Of a stretch of 64,000 nt of DNA, positions 56,038 through 64,000 are shown piece after piece (position 1 is the first letter of the stretch; each line of letters begins with the position of its first letter). The notes beneath the pieces are model-generated. The model was given only the letters and a program-made list of their open reading frames with translations, searched no databases and was not told the origin of the DNA. A program made the translations under genes and the position numbers. The stretch spans positions 496,001 through 560,000 of the forward strand of contig NZ_OW968402.1 in assembly GCF_943169825.2 (NCBI RefSeq), in the 5' to 3' direction. The DNA is from Varibaculum prostatecancerukia. GTDB lineage: Bacteria > Actinomycetota > Actinomycetes > Actinomycetales > Actinomycetaceae.

Positions 56038-57339
56038 TTACTTATTCTTATCGAGTTTCGGTTTAATCTGATTGTCGATAACCTTTTGCAAATCCTTCTG
56101 CAGGGCATCGAATGTGGCCTTCACGTCCTCACCTTGTGCAATCTTGTCCAAAGCGGCACCAATCTTTTGACCGCCACCAGAGACATAGGCGCGGGCGGCA
56201 TCCTGTGCTTTGGTCATAGGCAACTGATCTAGAGCGGTCTGGAAGTTGGGGTGCTCTGTTACGTATGCTTTGGTTTCAGCGGAATCAACCGCCGAGGTGC
56301 GAACCGGCATATAGCCGGTAGCCTGCGAGAACTTCACGGTGTTCTCGGTGTTGGTGAGGAAAGCGATGAACTTGGCGGCTGCCTCTTGATTTTTGGATTT
56401 AGCGGGAATCGCTAAGCCGCTCCCTCCGGTAGAAACTCCCGGCACGCCCTCGGGAGAGGGCAGGAATGCGGTCCCCACATTGACCTTGCCGTCCTTTTCA
56501 ACGCCCTGCAGCGAGCCGGTGGATTCAAGCATCGCGGCTGCTCGCCCGGTAGTGAACGGAACAGTGGCATCTTTAGTGGCTTTAAAGTAACCGTTTTTGA
56601 ACTGATCTTGCAGGAACTTTCCAGCAGCCACGCCCTTCTCATCTGCCACGTTCACGGTCAGATCTTTCGAATAGGAACCGCCCATCGACCAAATCATGCC
56701 CTGGAAGTACCAATCCAGGTAGTTGGCGCCGTCAGGAATAGACAGGGGCAGTACCCCGGAGGCCTTCAGTTTAGGTGCGTAATCATTGTTCCACTCGTCC
56801 CAAGTCTTAGGACCGCGGTCGGGAACACCTGCTTTCTTGAACAAGTCTTTGTTGTAGTAGAAAAGCGGAGTTGAACGCGCATAGGGAACTGCATAGTGCT
56901 TACCATCGATGGTGTACTCATCGTAAAGCGACTTTACATAGTCGTCGGGTTTTGCATCCACCTTTTTCATCAGGTCATCTAGGGGAACAAAGTTATCGTT
57001 TAGTGCGAAGTTGTACCAGTTCACATCGGACGCAACGATTACATCAGGAGTTTGCCCACCGGTGAGAGCGGCATTGAACTTTTGCGCCACTTCCTCGTAA
57101 TCTTTCCCAGCGTCGGTGAGCTTAATCTTGATATTGGGGTTTTCTTTCTCGAAAGCCGCAATAATTTCCTGTTCGGTAGCTTTCGAGCTAGCCGGGTGGT
57201 TTGACCACACGTCCAACGTCACCTTGCCGTTAGGGTCATTTTGCTCGACAGATCCCGAGGAGGAAGTGCCGGCGCATCCAGACAGTACCAGGGATGCAAC
57301 TGCGGCTCCAGTGAGGAGCAATTTCCGTGTACGATTCAT
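56038..57339 (-). CDS. ugpB: extracellular solute-binding lipoprotein (UgpB-like)
   Basis: 433 residues. A lipoprotein signal ends in LVLSGC (Cys about residue 22). The binding-protein fold has VTLDVWSNHPASSKATEQEIIAAFEKENPNIKI and YARSTPLFYYNKDLFKKAGV. The latter, together with LDWYFQGMIWSMGGSY, resembles UgpB of E. coli, which binds glycerol-3-phosphate and glycerophosphodiesters. ATG 57339 follows AAAGG. It sits between the permeases and the ATPase in the operon. A maltose-like sugar remains possible. Confidence 0.85.
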   Translation of the reverse strand: MNRTRKLLLTGAAVASLVLSGCAGTSSSGSVEQNDPNGKVTLDVWSNHPASSKATEQEIIAAFEKENPNIKIKLTDAGKDYEEVAQKFNAALTGGQTPDVIVASDVNWYNFALNDNFVPLDDLMKKVDAKPDDYVKSLYDEYTIDGKHYAVPYARSTPLFYYNKDLFKKAGVPDRGPKTWDEWNNDYAPKLKASGVLPLSIPDGANYLDWYFQGMIWSMGGSYSKDLTVNVADEKGVAAGKFLQDQFKNGYFKATKDATVPFTTGRAAAMLESTGSLQGVEKDGKVNVGTAFLPSPEGVPGVSTGGSGLAIPAKSKNQEAAAKFIAFLTNTENTVKFSQATGYMPVRTSAVDSAETKAYVTEHPNFQTALDQLPMTKAQDAARAYVSGGGQKIGAALDKIAQGEDVKATFDALQKDLQKVIDNQIKPKLDKNK

Positions 57340-57362
57340 TTTTACCTTTCTGATTGTCCAGG

Positions 57363-58250
57363 TCAGCCCTTAACTGCCCCGGAAGTAAGTCCCTTAATCA
57401 TGTTCTTCTGCAGTACCAGGAACACGATTAAGAGGGGGATGACGGCTAGCACGGTGCCAGCCATGACCGGGCCCCAGTTGGTGAGACCCTCGTTATTCTG
57501 TAAGAAAGTCAATCCGATTTGGATAGGGGCGGTGCGTTCGTCCTCAGACATAAGGAATGGCCACAGATATTCATTCCAGTCATTAACAATGGTGATCAGG
57601 GCGAACGCGGACAGGGTTGGCCACGACATGGGCAAAACTACTCTCCAAAGCAGTTTCAGGGGACCGGCTCCATCCATCCGAGCCGCTTCGATAACTTCGG
57701 TGGGTAGCGACATGAAATGGTTACGCATTAGGAAAGTGCCGAAAGCGGTACCTGCCAGGGGCAGAATAATCCCGGCAAAGGTATTGCGCATATTCATTCC
57801 CGCTACCAGCGAATAGTTAGAAATCACCGTAATCTGATTAGGTACCAGCAAGGACGCGATAATCAAGATGAAAACCAGGTTGCGGCCGGGGAAGCGCAGC
57901 AGCGCTAAGGCATAAGCGGAGAGCACACCCAGCAGGATTTTCACCGCTGAAAGCATGATGGTGATGATCAACGAGTTCCGCAGGTAGGCGCCCAGGGGTA
58001 TCTCACTGCTTACTGCCCGGTAGTTCTCGGTGGTAAAGGGATTCGCGATATAGGTCGCTGGGTGAGTGTAAATATCTCCTTGGGTCTTAAAGGAAGTAAG
58101 CACAATCCAATAAATCGGGATCATGATTCCCAGGAAGGCAATCACCATGGCGATATACCCGATTACCTTGAACACGGTAGAGGGATGTGCCGTAGCTTCG
58201 CGAACGTCCTCGTCCCTATTGAGTTTTAGAAATGAAAGTTTGTTGCTCAT
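57363..58250 (-). CDS. ugpE: ABC importer permease (UgpE/MalG type)
   Basis: 295 residues with six membrane helices. The EAA loop is visible as EVIEAARMDGAGPLKLLWRVVLPMSWP (about residues 185-211). VIGYIAMVIAFLGIMIPIYWIVLTSFK is the first helix. Its ATG overlaps the stop of the other permease by one base (TAATG). It forms the channel with UgpA. Confidence 0.9.
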   Translation of the reverse strand: MSNKLSFLKLNRDEDVREATAHPSTVFKVIGYIAMVIAFLGIMIPIYWIVLTSFKTQGDIYTHPATYIANPFTTENYRAVSSEIPLGAYLRNSLIITIMLSAVKILLGVLSAYALALLRFPGRNLVFILIIASLLVPNQITVISNYSLVAGMNMRNTFAGIILPLAGTAFGTFLMRNHFMSLPTEVIEAARMDGAGPLKLLWRVVLPMSWPTLSAFALITIVNDWNEYLWPFLMSEDERTAPIQIGLTFLQNNEGLTNWGPVMAGTVLAVIPLLIVFLVLQKNMIKGLTSGAVKG

Positions 58251-59233
58251 TATTTATCCCTATCCATTACCCGCACTTGCAGCAGGGTTATTACCAGCAG
58301 AATCAAGAACATAATGGTGGCTACGGTGGCTCCATAGCCTGCCCGGGCGTTAACGAATGTTTCCTGGTAAATCTGGTAAACCATGGTGGTAGTGCCAGTA
58401 CCCTGCGGGCCGCCGTGGGTCATCACATTGATGATGTCGAATACTTGCATTGAGTTGAGAAGTACGGTGATTGACAAGAAGAACGTAGTAGGACGTAGTT
58501 GCGGTAACAGCACTTTAGTGAAACGTCGCCATGGGGAGGCTCCATCTATCTCTGCCGCCTCGTCCAGGTCTATTCGCCTAGCTTGGAGGGCGGCTAGGTA
58601 GATTACGAAGGTGTAGCCCAGGTTCTTCCAGATATAGGTCATAGTCACCATGAACAGCGCCCAGTTGGGGTTTTGGTAGAACTCGGGGATGGAAGTGAAT
58701 CCTAGGCGAACCATGATGTCTTGGATGAGACCGACGCTGGGGTCGAACACGAACTGGAACGCCACCCCGATGGCGGCGCCGGAAATAACGTAGGGCGCGA
58801 AAACCACTGAGCGCACTACATTCCGCCCAAAGAGCTTTTGATCCAGGATGATCGCCATAATAAGTCCCAGGAGTAGCGATCCGACCACGGTGGCGAAAGT
58901 GAAGATTAACGTGTTTAACAGGATTCGTCCGGTGGAATCTGCGTGGAACCATTCCACATAGTTTCCGAGACCGATGAAGGTGGCCTGCGGGGAGGAGATG
59001 TTCCAATCCATGAAGGATAGGCGAATGTTGTCAAGGAGAGGACGATAGGTGAAAACAAACAGCAGTATCAGGTTGGGGATAAGTAACGCTGCTGCTAACC
59101 ATCCTTCCGCCCGGTCTGGTCTGTCGGAGCGTTTAGCGCTGTGAGTCGCGCTACTGCTGGGGTTATTGATCCTGGGTTTTGAGGAGGTCGGGGGCGTGGC
59201 GCCGGCGACCGCAGAAGAAAGTTTCTTAGCCAC
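58250..59233 (-). CDS. ugpA: ABC importer permease (UgpA/MalF type)
   Basis: 327 residues with a Ser/Pro-rich N-terminal tail (about 1-45) and six membrane helices. The EAA loop reads DEAAEIDGASPWRRFTKVLLPQLRP (about residues 218-242). The start is GTG 59233; no close ribosome site was found, AAGGAG being over 20 nt upstream, so the start may be misplaced or weak. It is the first gene of the importer operon, whose order is ugpA, ugpE, ugpB, ugpC. Confidence 0.88.
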   Translation of the reverse strand: MAKKLSSAVAGATPPTSSKPRINNPSSSATHSAKRSDRPDRAEGWLAAALLIPNLILLFVFTYRPLLDNIRLSFMDWNISSPQATFIGLGNYVEWFHADSTGRILLNTLIFTFATVVGSLLLGLIMAIILDQKLFGRNVVRSVVFAPYVISGAAIGVAFQFVFDPSVGLIQDIMVRLGFTSIPEFYQNPNWALFMVTMTYIWKNLGYTFVIYLAALQARRIDLDEAAEIDGASPWRRFTKVLLPQLRPTTFFLSITVLLNSMQVFDIINVMTHGGPQGTGTTTMVYQIYQETFVNARAGYGATVATIMFLILLVITLLQVRVMDRDK

Positions 59234-59461
59234 AACCCAAGTACTAAGAGATTCTCCTTAACTGAAGGGGAATAGGAGTTTACCGCTTGGCAGCTAATCG
59301 GTGAACACTTCCTGGCTAATAGGTTAATTTTTGATAACTCCCGCCGTTATTTACTCACTTTCAAAGACAGTTCCCCAGTCGCCAAAGTTTTAACTCTGCC
59401 GCCTGAGATGACAGACCCGCTTCAAAGGTGAACAAAAGTCCTAAAAGTGCCCTGCTCACAC

Positions 59462-59467
59462 TATAAT
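59462..59467 (+). promoter_or_regulatory. -10 box of a leaderless MFS gene
   Basis: TATAAT 6 nt before the GTG at 59474, with no ribosome site between. No clear -35 was found. Confidence 0.55.
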
Positions 59468-59473
59468 TGCCAG

Positions 59474-60760
59474 GTGCCAAAACCTCCGTCCTCGCCGCTA
59501 GTGCAGTTAACCCTGCCGCTCTATGCGCCCTCACTGACCTGGGGAATCGGACTGGGAACCTTAAATGCGGTTACGGTAATCACCGCCCTAGAACTGGGAA
59601 TGCACGCGGCTTTAGCCTCGGCACTGGTAGGAATCGCGGGCGTTACTGCAGTGATCACCGGCCCGCTTATCGGGCGTTTCGTAGACCGGTTAGGAGATCG
59701 CAACGCCCTAATTACCGGCTCATTACTGGCAACCTCCGCTTTGGTTGCCACCCTGATTTCTTTGCGATTTCCTGGACAGAGTTTTGCGCAAATGATTTAT
59801 CTAGGCGCAATAGTGGCTCTGGCACTTTCCAGCGGAATCTGGCAGCTAGGGCGGCAATCTTACGTAACCGAAACGGTTCCGATTACTTTTAGAGCCCGGG
59901 CAATGGCCATGTTAGGAGGGATCGCGCGGCTAGGGCGACTGGTAGGTCCGGCCATCGGTTCGGCAGTGATTGCCGCCTGGGGAATTGAAGGAGCGTTCTA
60001 CTTACAGATAGTAACGGCGCTGCTAGCAGCAGTATTAGTGGCCGTATTTACCGCTCCTGATCCGCATATGTTGGAAGCCGGGCTGGCGGGGGCAATAACC
60101 GGCGATCGGGAATCAACAGGAAAGCAAACCACCCCCGCCACCACTCCCATTAAGCCAGGGGCACGATCCTCCGCCGACGCACCAGCCACCGCCCTGCTGG
60201 CGGTGTGCGCGATATTGCTGTCACTGGTGCGAGCAGGACAAATAGTGGTAGTACCACTGGTGGGGCGAACCCTAAGTGTGTCTAATGAAGTTATTTCCGC
60301 AACCTTCGCGGTTAGCGCCCTGCTGGATGTGGCGGTCTTCTATGCCTCCGGGCAGCTAATGGATCGGTTCGGACGCCGCGCCGCCATCATCCCTTCCCTA
60401 GCGATTATGGGCGCAGGATTCATTGCCTTAGGGCTTGCAGGTAGCCTGCTTCCCTATTTCATCTCTGCCTGCACCGTGGGGCTCGGCAACGGTTTGGCTG
60501 CCGGAATTCTGTTCACTATGGGAGCAGACCTATCTCCCGAGGTAGGACGCTCGCGATTCTTAGGCATCTGGCAATCCATTTCCCAAATCGGCCCCACCGT
60601 TGGCCCCTTCCTTACCTCCGCCATAGTGGGACTGGCTAGCGCGGCGGTAGCAGCCGAGATTACCGGGGCATTGGCATTTAGCGGATGTGTGTGGTCATTT
60701 TTCGCAATCCCGCGCGCCTACCGCCGGATTGGGATGGATGAGCGGGCGCGTCCTCTTTAA
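59474..60760 (+). CDS. MFS transporter, probable exporter
   Basis: About 428 residues with 12 membrane helices and a loop near residues 200-235. The first-half loop reads GRFVDRLGDRNALI, and REQSYVTE-type QLGRQSYVTETVPITFRARAM follows; these fit DHA1-type exporters. The start is GTG 59474 although an ATG at 59447 is in frame. A perfect TATAAT (59462-59467) ends 6 nt before the GTG, so transcription would begin at the start codon (leaderless). The substrate is unknown. Confidence 0.85.
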   Translation: MPKPPSSPLVQLTLPLYAPSLTWGIGLGTLNAVTVITALELGMHAALASALVGIAGVTAVITGPLIGRFVDRLGDRNALITGSLLATSALVATLISLRFPGQSFAQMIYLGAIVALALSSGIWQLGRQSYVTETVPITFRARAMAMLGGIARLGRLVGPAIGSAVIAAWGIEGAFYLQIVTALLAAVLVAVFTAPDPHMLEAGLAGAITGDRESTGKQTTPATTPIKPGARSSADAPATALLAVCAILLSLVRAGQIVVVPLVGRTLSVSNEVISATFAVSALLDVAVFYASGQLMDRFGRRAAIIPSLAIMGAGFIALGLAGSLLPYFISACTVGLGNGLAAGILFTMGADLSPEVGRSRFLGIWQSISQIGPTVGPFLTSAIVGLASAAVAAEITGALAFSGCVWSFFAIPRAYRRIGMDERARPL

Positions 60761-60826
60761 ATAGCGGTTTTAGTAACCTGCGTAAGGAAAATAGCTACCC
60801 GCCCCTAACAAGTATGCGGGCTGCGC

Positions 60827-60832
60827 TAGACT
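60827..60832 (+). promoter_or_regulatory. -10 box of dcd
   Basis: TAGACT followed by GAAACC and then ATG. The spacing puts the transcript start at the codon, again leaderless, and no ribosome site is present. Confidence 0.45.
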
Positions 60833-60838
60833 GAAACC

Positions 60839-61435
60839 ATGCTTTTATCTGACCGTGACATTGCCAAACTGTGTGCCTCCGGGGAAGTCGAGATTGACCC
60901 CTATGACCCCAAAATGATTCAGCCCGCCTCTATCGACGTGCGCCTGGATCGTTACTTTCGACTTTTCGATAACCATAAATACTCGGTAATCGACCCGGCG
61001 CTACCCCAAGACGACCTGACTCATCTAATTGATGTGGGGGAGAGCGCACCATTCGTCCTCCACCCCGGAGAGTTCGTGCTGGGATCCACCTTGGAAAGAG
61101 TGCGCCTAGCTGACAACATTGCTGCACGCCTGGAAGGAAAATCGTCACTGGGACGCCTGGGGTTATTAACCCACTCCACTGCCGGTTTCATCGACCCCGG
61201 TTTCAACGGTCACGTCACCTTGGAACTATCGAACACTGCGACTATGCCGATTCTGCTCTACCCGGGTATGAAAGTCGGTCAACTGTGTTTCTTCCAGTTG
61301 TCTTCGGCGGCGGAAAAACCCTACGGATCCCAGGAGCGAGGATCGCGCTACCAGGGGCAACGGGGACCGACTGCCTCCCGCTCCTACCTGCGCTTTAGTT
61401 GCAGCGAAGTACCGAAAATGGAAGAAACACAGTGA
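60839..61435 (+). CDS. dcd: dCTP deaminase
   Basis: 198 residues, within the normal range. The trimer-fold motifs are present: [56 protein letters not shown] with the catalytic Ser, Arg and Glu, and [22 protein letters not shown] at the end. The actinobacterial enzyme is often bifunctional and also hydrolyses dUTP; that is possible but not shown here. The start is ATG 60839. The next gene overlaps its stop (GTGA). Confidence 0.96.
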   Translation: MLLSDRDIAKLCASGEVEIDPYDPKMIQPASIDVRLDRYFRLFDNHKYSVIDPALPQDDLTHLIDVGESAPFVLHPGEFVLGSTLERVRLADNIAARLEGKSSLGRLGLLTHSTAGFIDPGFNGHVTLELSNTATMPILLYPGMKVGQLCFFQLSSAAEKPYGSQERGSRYQGQRGPTASRSYLRFSCSEVPKMEETQ

Positions 61436-62583
61436 GCGATACTCCGCTTACCGATACCTCTACCTTTGCGCGGATAGAAACCGGGAAAATTCGTGCGGTA
61501 CGCCTAACTGAGCAGGGAATACAAACTCAAAAGCAGGCGGCAGCTATTAACCCCGGAGCGTCCTATATGCGCTGCCAGGGACCCCTGGAAGCTGCTGACT
61601 TCACCCCGGTAGGTTGTCCGCAGCTGGTAGTTTTCCCCGCGGAAGTCACCCCGGAAGAGGTAGAGGCGCTAGCGGTTTCCCTTTGGGAGGACGCCGGATG
61701 GGTTGCTCCTGGCCGCTTGCGCCTGACGGGACAGGCCGAATTGAATGGTCCTTTTTCTCTTGACCAGCAAACTCGTGAAACCTTGCACTTGCCACCCTAC
61801 TCCCAGGTTGCTTTTCGCCTGGATTGTCCGCGGCAGCGTAGCGGAGAGCTAGCGGAAGATTTGCGAGGAATCGACCTGCTCACCGATGCTTTTGCTGCCA
61901 GTGAGCCGATTGGTCTGGAATATGAAGCGCTCCGTGGCCTACTAGCGATTTGTCGCCGCCTAGGAGGGAGTCTGCGGGTGGGGCCGGGAAATAGTTCAAA
62001 AGACTCCGCTGCACAAATGCTTTCACCGGATCCGGACTCGGCGGTAAACTTGGCGGTTTATTCGCCCTATTGGATAGAAAAAAATGCCCTAAAGGATCTG
62101 CTAGAACCGGTCTTGGGAGAACTAAATACAGAACCGGGAGCTCCCGAGCGCCCCAGTCGTTCTCAGCAGCGTCTTAAGCGGGAGGCCGAAGCCTTGGTAA
62201 CCGCCCAACTGGGAGCAGAAAAACTTGCCTGGATAGCGGCAGAGGCAGCAGCTTTTGATAAAGAAGTAGGTGGGCAGCTAAGTAACAGCAATGCGTTTGC
62301 TTTTTACGGCTCCCTGGGGTCGGGGGCAGATTTCTTTGTGGGAGTCGAAGCGAGTTTACAGGTGCCGGCCTCCTTGCGTTTTCACCCTAATCATGGAAAA
62401 CCTTTCGCTATCTACCAGTTGCAATGGTTAGGGGAACCGTCGGGGAATAGGCGTCTTAGCCGCGTAGAGCGAGTGGCGCGGATGAAAGTAATAAACGCCT
62501 TTGAGGACGCGGCTCGCCTTTTGGCTCAGGTAGCTGCGGGAACGGTAGTAGACGAAGATTCCTTCCTAGTAACCTGGAATTAG
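61432..62583 (+). CDS. uncharacterised protein translationally coupled to dcd
   Basis: About 383 residues from GTG 61432, which overlaps the dcd stop. I recognise no family. It has no signal peptide or membrane helix. Visible features are a repeated-acidic first half, a long Glu/Ala/Leu-rich helical region around residues 230-285 ([23 protein letters not shown]), and a C-terminal [12 protein letters not shown]. The coupling hints at a link to nucleotide metabolism, but many actinobacterial neighbours are unrelated. It is probably cytosolic. Confidence 0.7.
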   Translation: MSDTPLTDTSTFARIETGKIRAVRLTEQGIQTQKQAAAINPGASYMRCQGPLEAADFTPVGCPQLVVFPAEVTPEEVEALAVSLWEDAGWVAPGRLRLTGQAELNGPFSLDQQTRETLHLPPYSQVAFRLDCPRQRSGELAEDLRGIDLLTDAFAASEPIGLEYEALRGLLAICRRLGGSLRVGPGNSSKDSAAQMLSPDPDSAVNLAVYSPYWIEKNALKDLLEPVLGELNTEPGAPERPSRSQQRLKREAEALVTAQLGAEKLAWIAAEAAAFDKEVGGQLSNSNAFAFYGSLGSGADFFVGVEASLQVPASLRFHPNHGKPFAIYQLQWLGEPSGNRRLSRVERVARMKVINAFEDAARLLAQVAAGTVVDEDSFLVTWN

Positions 62584-62739
62584 TTTCCCTTCTCTTCAGT
62601 AGTTGCGGTAGGGGATGACCTCAGCCGCCTAAATCGCCAATAGCGAATGCAAATTTCTATATAAGTCGTTGTAGAAACTAGAAAACTTTTCCTGGCGGCG
62701 GCTAGAATTTAGCGGTAATCGCGAGGTGCAAGGATTTAA

Positions 62740-64000
62740 ATGAACTCAAATAACAAGCTCGCTTCTCCTAGAGGGCACTCAGAGGTTATGCAAGTGCTAT
62801 CAGGACTACTGATGGTGCTGTTCGTGGCGGTAATGTCAATAACTATCATCGGTACCGCACTCCCCACGATGATGGCGGCACTTAGCGGCAGCGAATCTCA
62901 ATACACCTGGGTGGTTACCGCAGCGATGCTTTCGGCGACGGTAGCTACCCCGGTTTCGGGGAAACTCGCCGATATGTATGACTCCAAGAAACTACTAATC
63001 GGGGCCATCGGGCTGTTTACTTTTGGATCTTTGCTTTCTGGAGCAGTAAACGCTGCCTGGCAGCTGATTATTACCCGGATTGTGCAGGGCATCGGGATGG
63101 GCGCGATCATGTCTCTTTCCCAGGTGGTAATCGCCTTGGTGATCCCCCCGCGCGAACGCGGACGCTACAACGGCTATATCGGGGCAGTAATGGCGATTGC
63201 CAACATTTCCGGACCATTGGTTGGTGGTTTCATAGTAGCGACTCCCTGGATGGGATGGCGTTGGTGCCTGTGGATTTCTATCCCCTTCTCCCTGGCAGCC
63301 ATGGCGGTGCTCTGGCGTTTCTTGAAGGTTCCGACACCTCAAATCACTAAACCGAGGATCGATTTTTTAGGTACTGCCCTGATTACTGCCTCGGTTTCCG
63401 GTACCTTAATTTGGCTGTCACTGGCCGGTAAAACTTTTGCTTTTGCCTCCTGGCAAACTGCGGTGATGCTCACTTTATCCGCGCTGTTCCTGGTGGTATT
63501 CGTGCTGTGGGAACTGCGTTTTCCGGAACCCATCATCCCCATGTGGATGTTTACTCAGCGCACCACCTTGCTGGCGATTTTAGGGTCAATCTCGGTGGGA
63601 ACTGCAATGGTGGCTCCGCCCCTGTTCTTTACCCAGTTTTTTCAAATCTCGAAAGGGATGAATCCCGCACTGGCGGGAATGGCGCTGCTGCCGGGAATGA
63701 TCGGTACTTTTATTGCGTCAACTTTGATAGGTCAGCTGGTTTCGCGGATAGGACGCTGGAAACGCTTCGTGGTCGGTGGCTTCGTGGTGATGTGCCTAGG
63801 TATTTTACTAATCACCCTGGTTGACCAAAAGACTCCCTACTGGTTCTGCGCCCTGGGGATGTTCCTGCTGGGAGCGGGGCAAGGTGCCAGTATGCAAAAC
63901 CTGGTGTTGGCGGTGCAAAACGGGGTGAAACTACGCTACATGGGAGCTGCCACCTCTACGGTTACTTTCTGCCGGTCTATGGGAGGAGCTATCGGGATTC
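62740..64000 (+). CDS. drug exporter of the DHA2 (14-TM, EmrB/QacA) MFS family (3' end cut)
   Basis: 420 codons are open from ATG 62740 to the window edge, preceded by AAGGA. The start reads MNSNNKLASPRGHSEVMQVL. The DHA2 motifs are visible: helix 1 VMSITIIGTALPTMMAAL, TWVVTAAMLSATVATPVSGKLADMYDSKKLL, RIVQGIGMGAIMSLSQVVIALVIPPRERGRYNG, and GPLVGGFIV with the antiporter-type Gly/Pro pattern. It expels drugs or dyes using protons. The last helices lie beyond the window. Confidence 0.88.
   Translation, partial: MNSNNKLASPRGHSEVMQVLSGLLMVLFVAVMSITIIGTALPTMMAALSGSESQYTWVVTAAMLSATVATPVSGKLADMYDSKKLLIGAIGLFTFGSLLSGAVNAAWQLIITRIVQGIGMGAIMSLSQVVIALVIPPRERGRYNGYIGAVMAIANISGPLVGGFIVATPWMGWRWCLWISIPFSLAAMAVLWRFLKVPTPQITKPRIDFLGTALITASVSGTLIWLSLAGKTFAFASWQTAVMLTLSALFLVVFVLWELRFPEPIIPMWMFTQRTTLLAILGSISVGTAMVAPPLFFTQFFQISKGMNPALAGMALLPGMIGTFIASTLIGQLVSRIGRWKRFVVGGFVVMCLGILLITLVDQKTPYWFCALGMFLLGAGQGASMQNLVLAVQNGVKLRYMGAATSTVTFCRSMGGAIGI

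Overview
The window looks like the chromosome of a low-to-mid GC actinobacterium of the Actinomycetaceae type (Varibaculum, Mobiluncus or Actinomyces relatives). The reasons are the small actinobacterial SRP RNA directly upstream of dnaX-recR, a lysC-asd pair with an internal lysC start, an actinobacterial inositol cluster with a Cgl0159-like aldolase, several apparently leaderless genes, an LPXTG-type surface protein and fermentative/anaerobic enzymes (adhE, glpABC). The genus is an inference; no 16S gene is present.

Layout. 1-6.5 kb: part of a myo-inositol catabolism cluster (transaldolase-like protein at the left edge, GntR regulator, iolC, Cgl0159-like aldolase, iolB, iolD) closed by a strong two-way terminator. 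6.5-8.7 kb: two oxidoreductases. 8.9-10.4 kb: an AbiE-type type IV toxin-antitoxin pair. 10.4-15.7 kb: a 1588-residue sortase-anchored surface protein with calcium-binding-type Asp-rich repeats, preceded by a run of 12 G that is a candidate phase-variation tract. 15.8-17 kb: an IS relic, a DUF3800 gene and tRNA-Ser. 17.2-24.4 kb: housekeeping block (SRP RNA, dnaX, recR, lysC, asd, a membrane protein). 24.5-32.9 kb: a TetR-MFS pair, an AdhE homologue whose alcohol dehydrogenase half has lost its expected metal and nucleotide motifs, a sugar kinase/sugar porter operon, and a lipoprotein.

33-41.9 kb holds two adjacent minus-strand envelope-sensing clusters. One is response regulator, large 7TM receptor without a kinase domain, and histidine kinase. 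The other is a set of YdjI/YdjG/YdjH-like proteins (SPFH, zinc-ribbon membrane protein, TPM) with a small membrane protein and no adjacent PspA. 42-46.2 kb: an FtsX-type ABC exporter and an ABC-F ATPase with a possible leader peptide. 46.2-49.8 kb: an accessory island with DinJ/YafQ and RelB/RelE pairs, a GIY-YIG protein, a small membrane protein, gene relics and repeated segments, ending at tRNA-Gly.

49.9-59.2 kb: NUDIX hydrolase, then anaerobic glycerol-3-phosphate dehydrogenase glpABC downstream of a UgpABCE-like importer on the same strand, which together would take up and oxidise glycerol-3-phosphate. 59.4-64 kb: an MFS exporter, dcd, an unrecognised downstream gene, and the start of a 14-TM drug exporter cut by the window edge.

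The best candidates for something new are the degenerate AdhE, the split receptor/kinase/regulator system next to the PspA-less YdjGHI-like operon, the poly-G switch before the surface protein, and the scarred toxin-antitoxin island.
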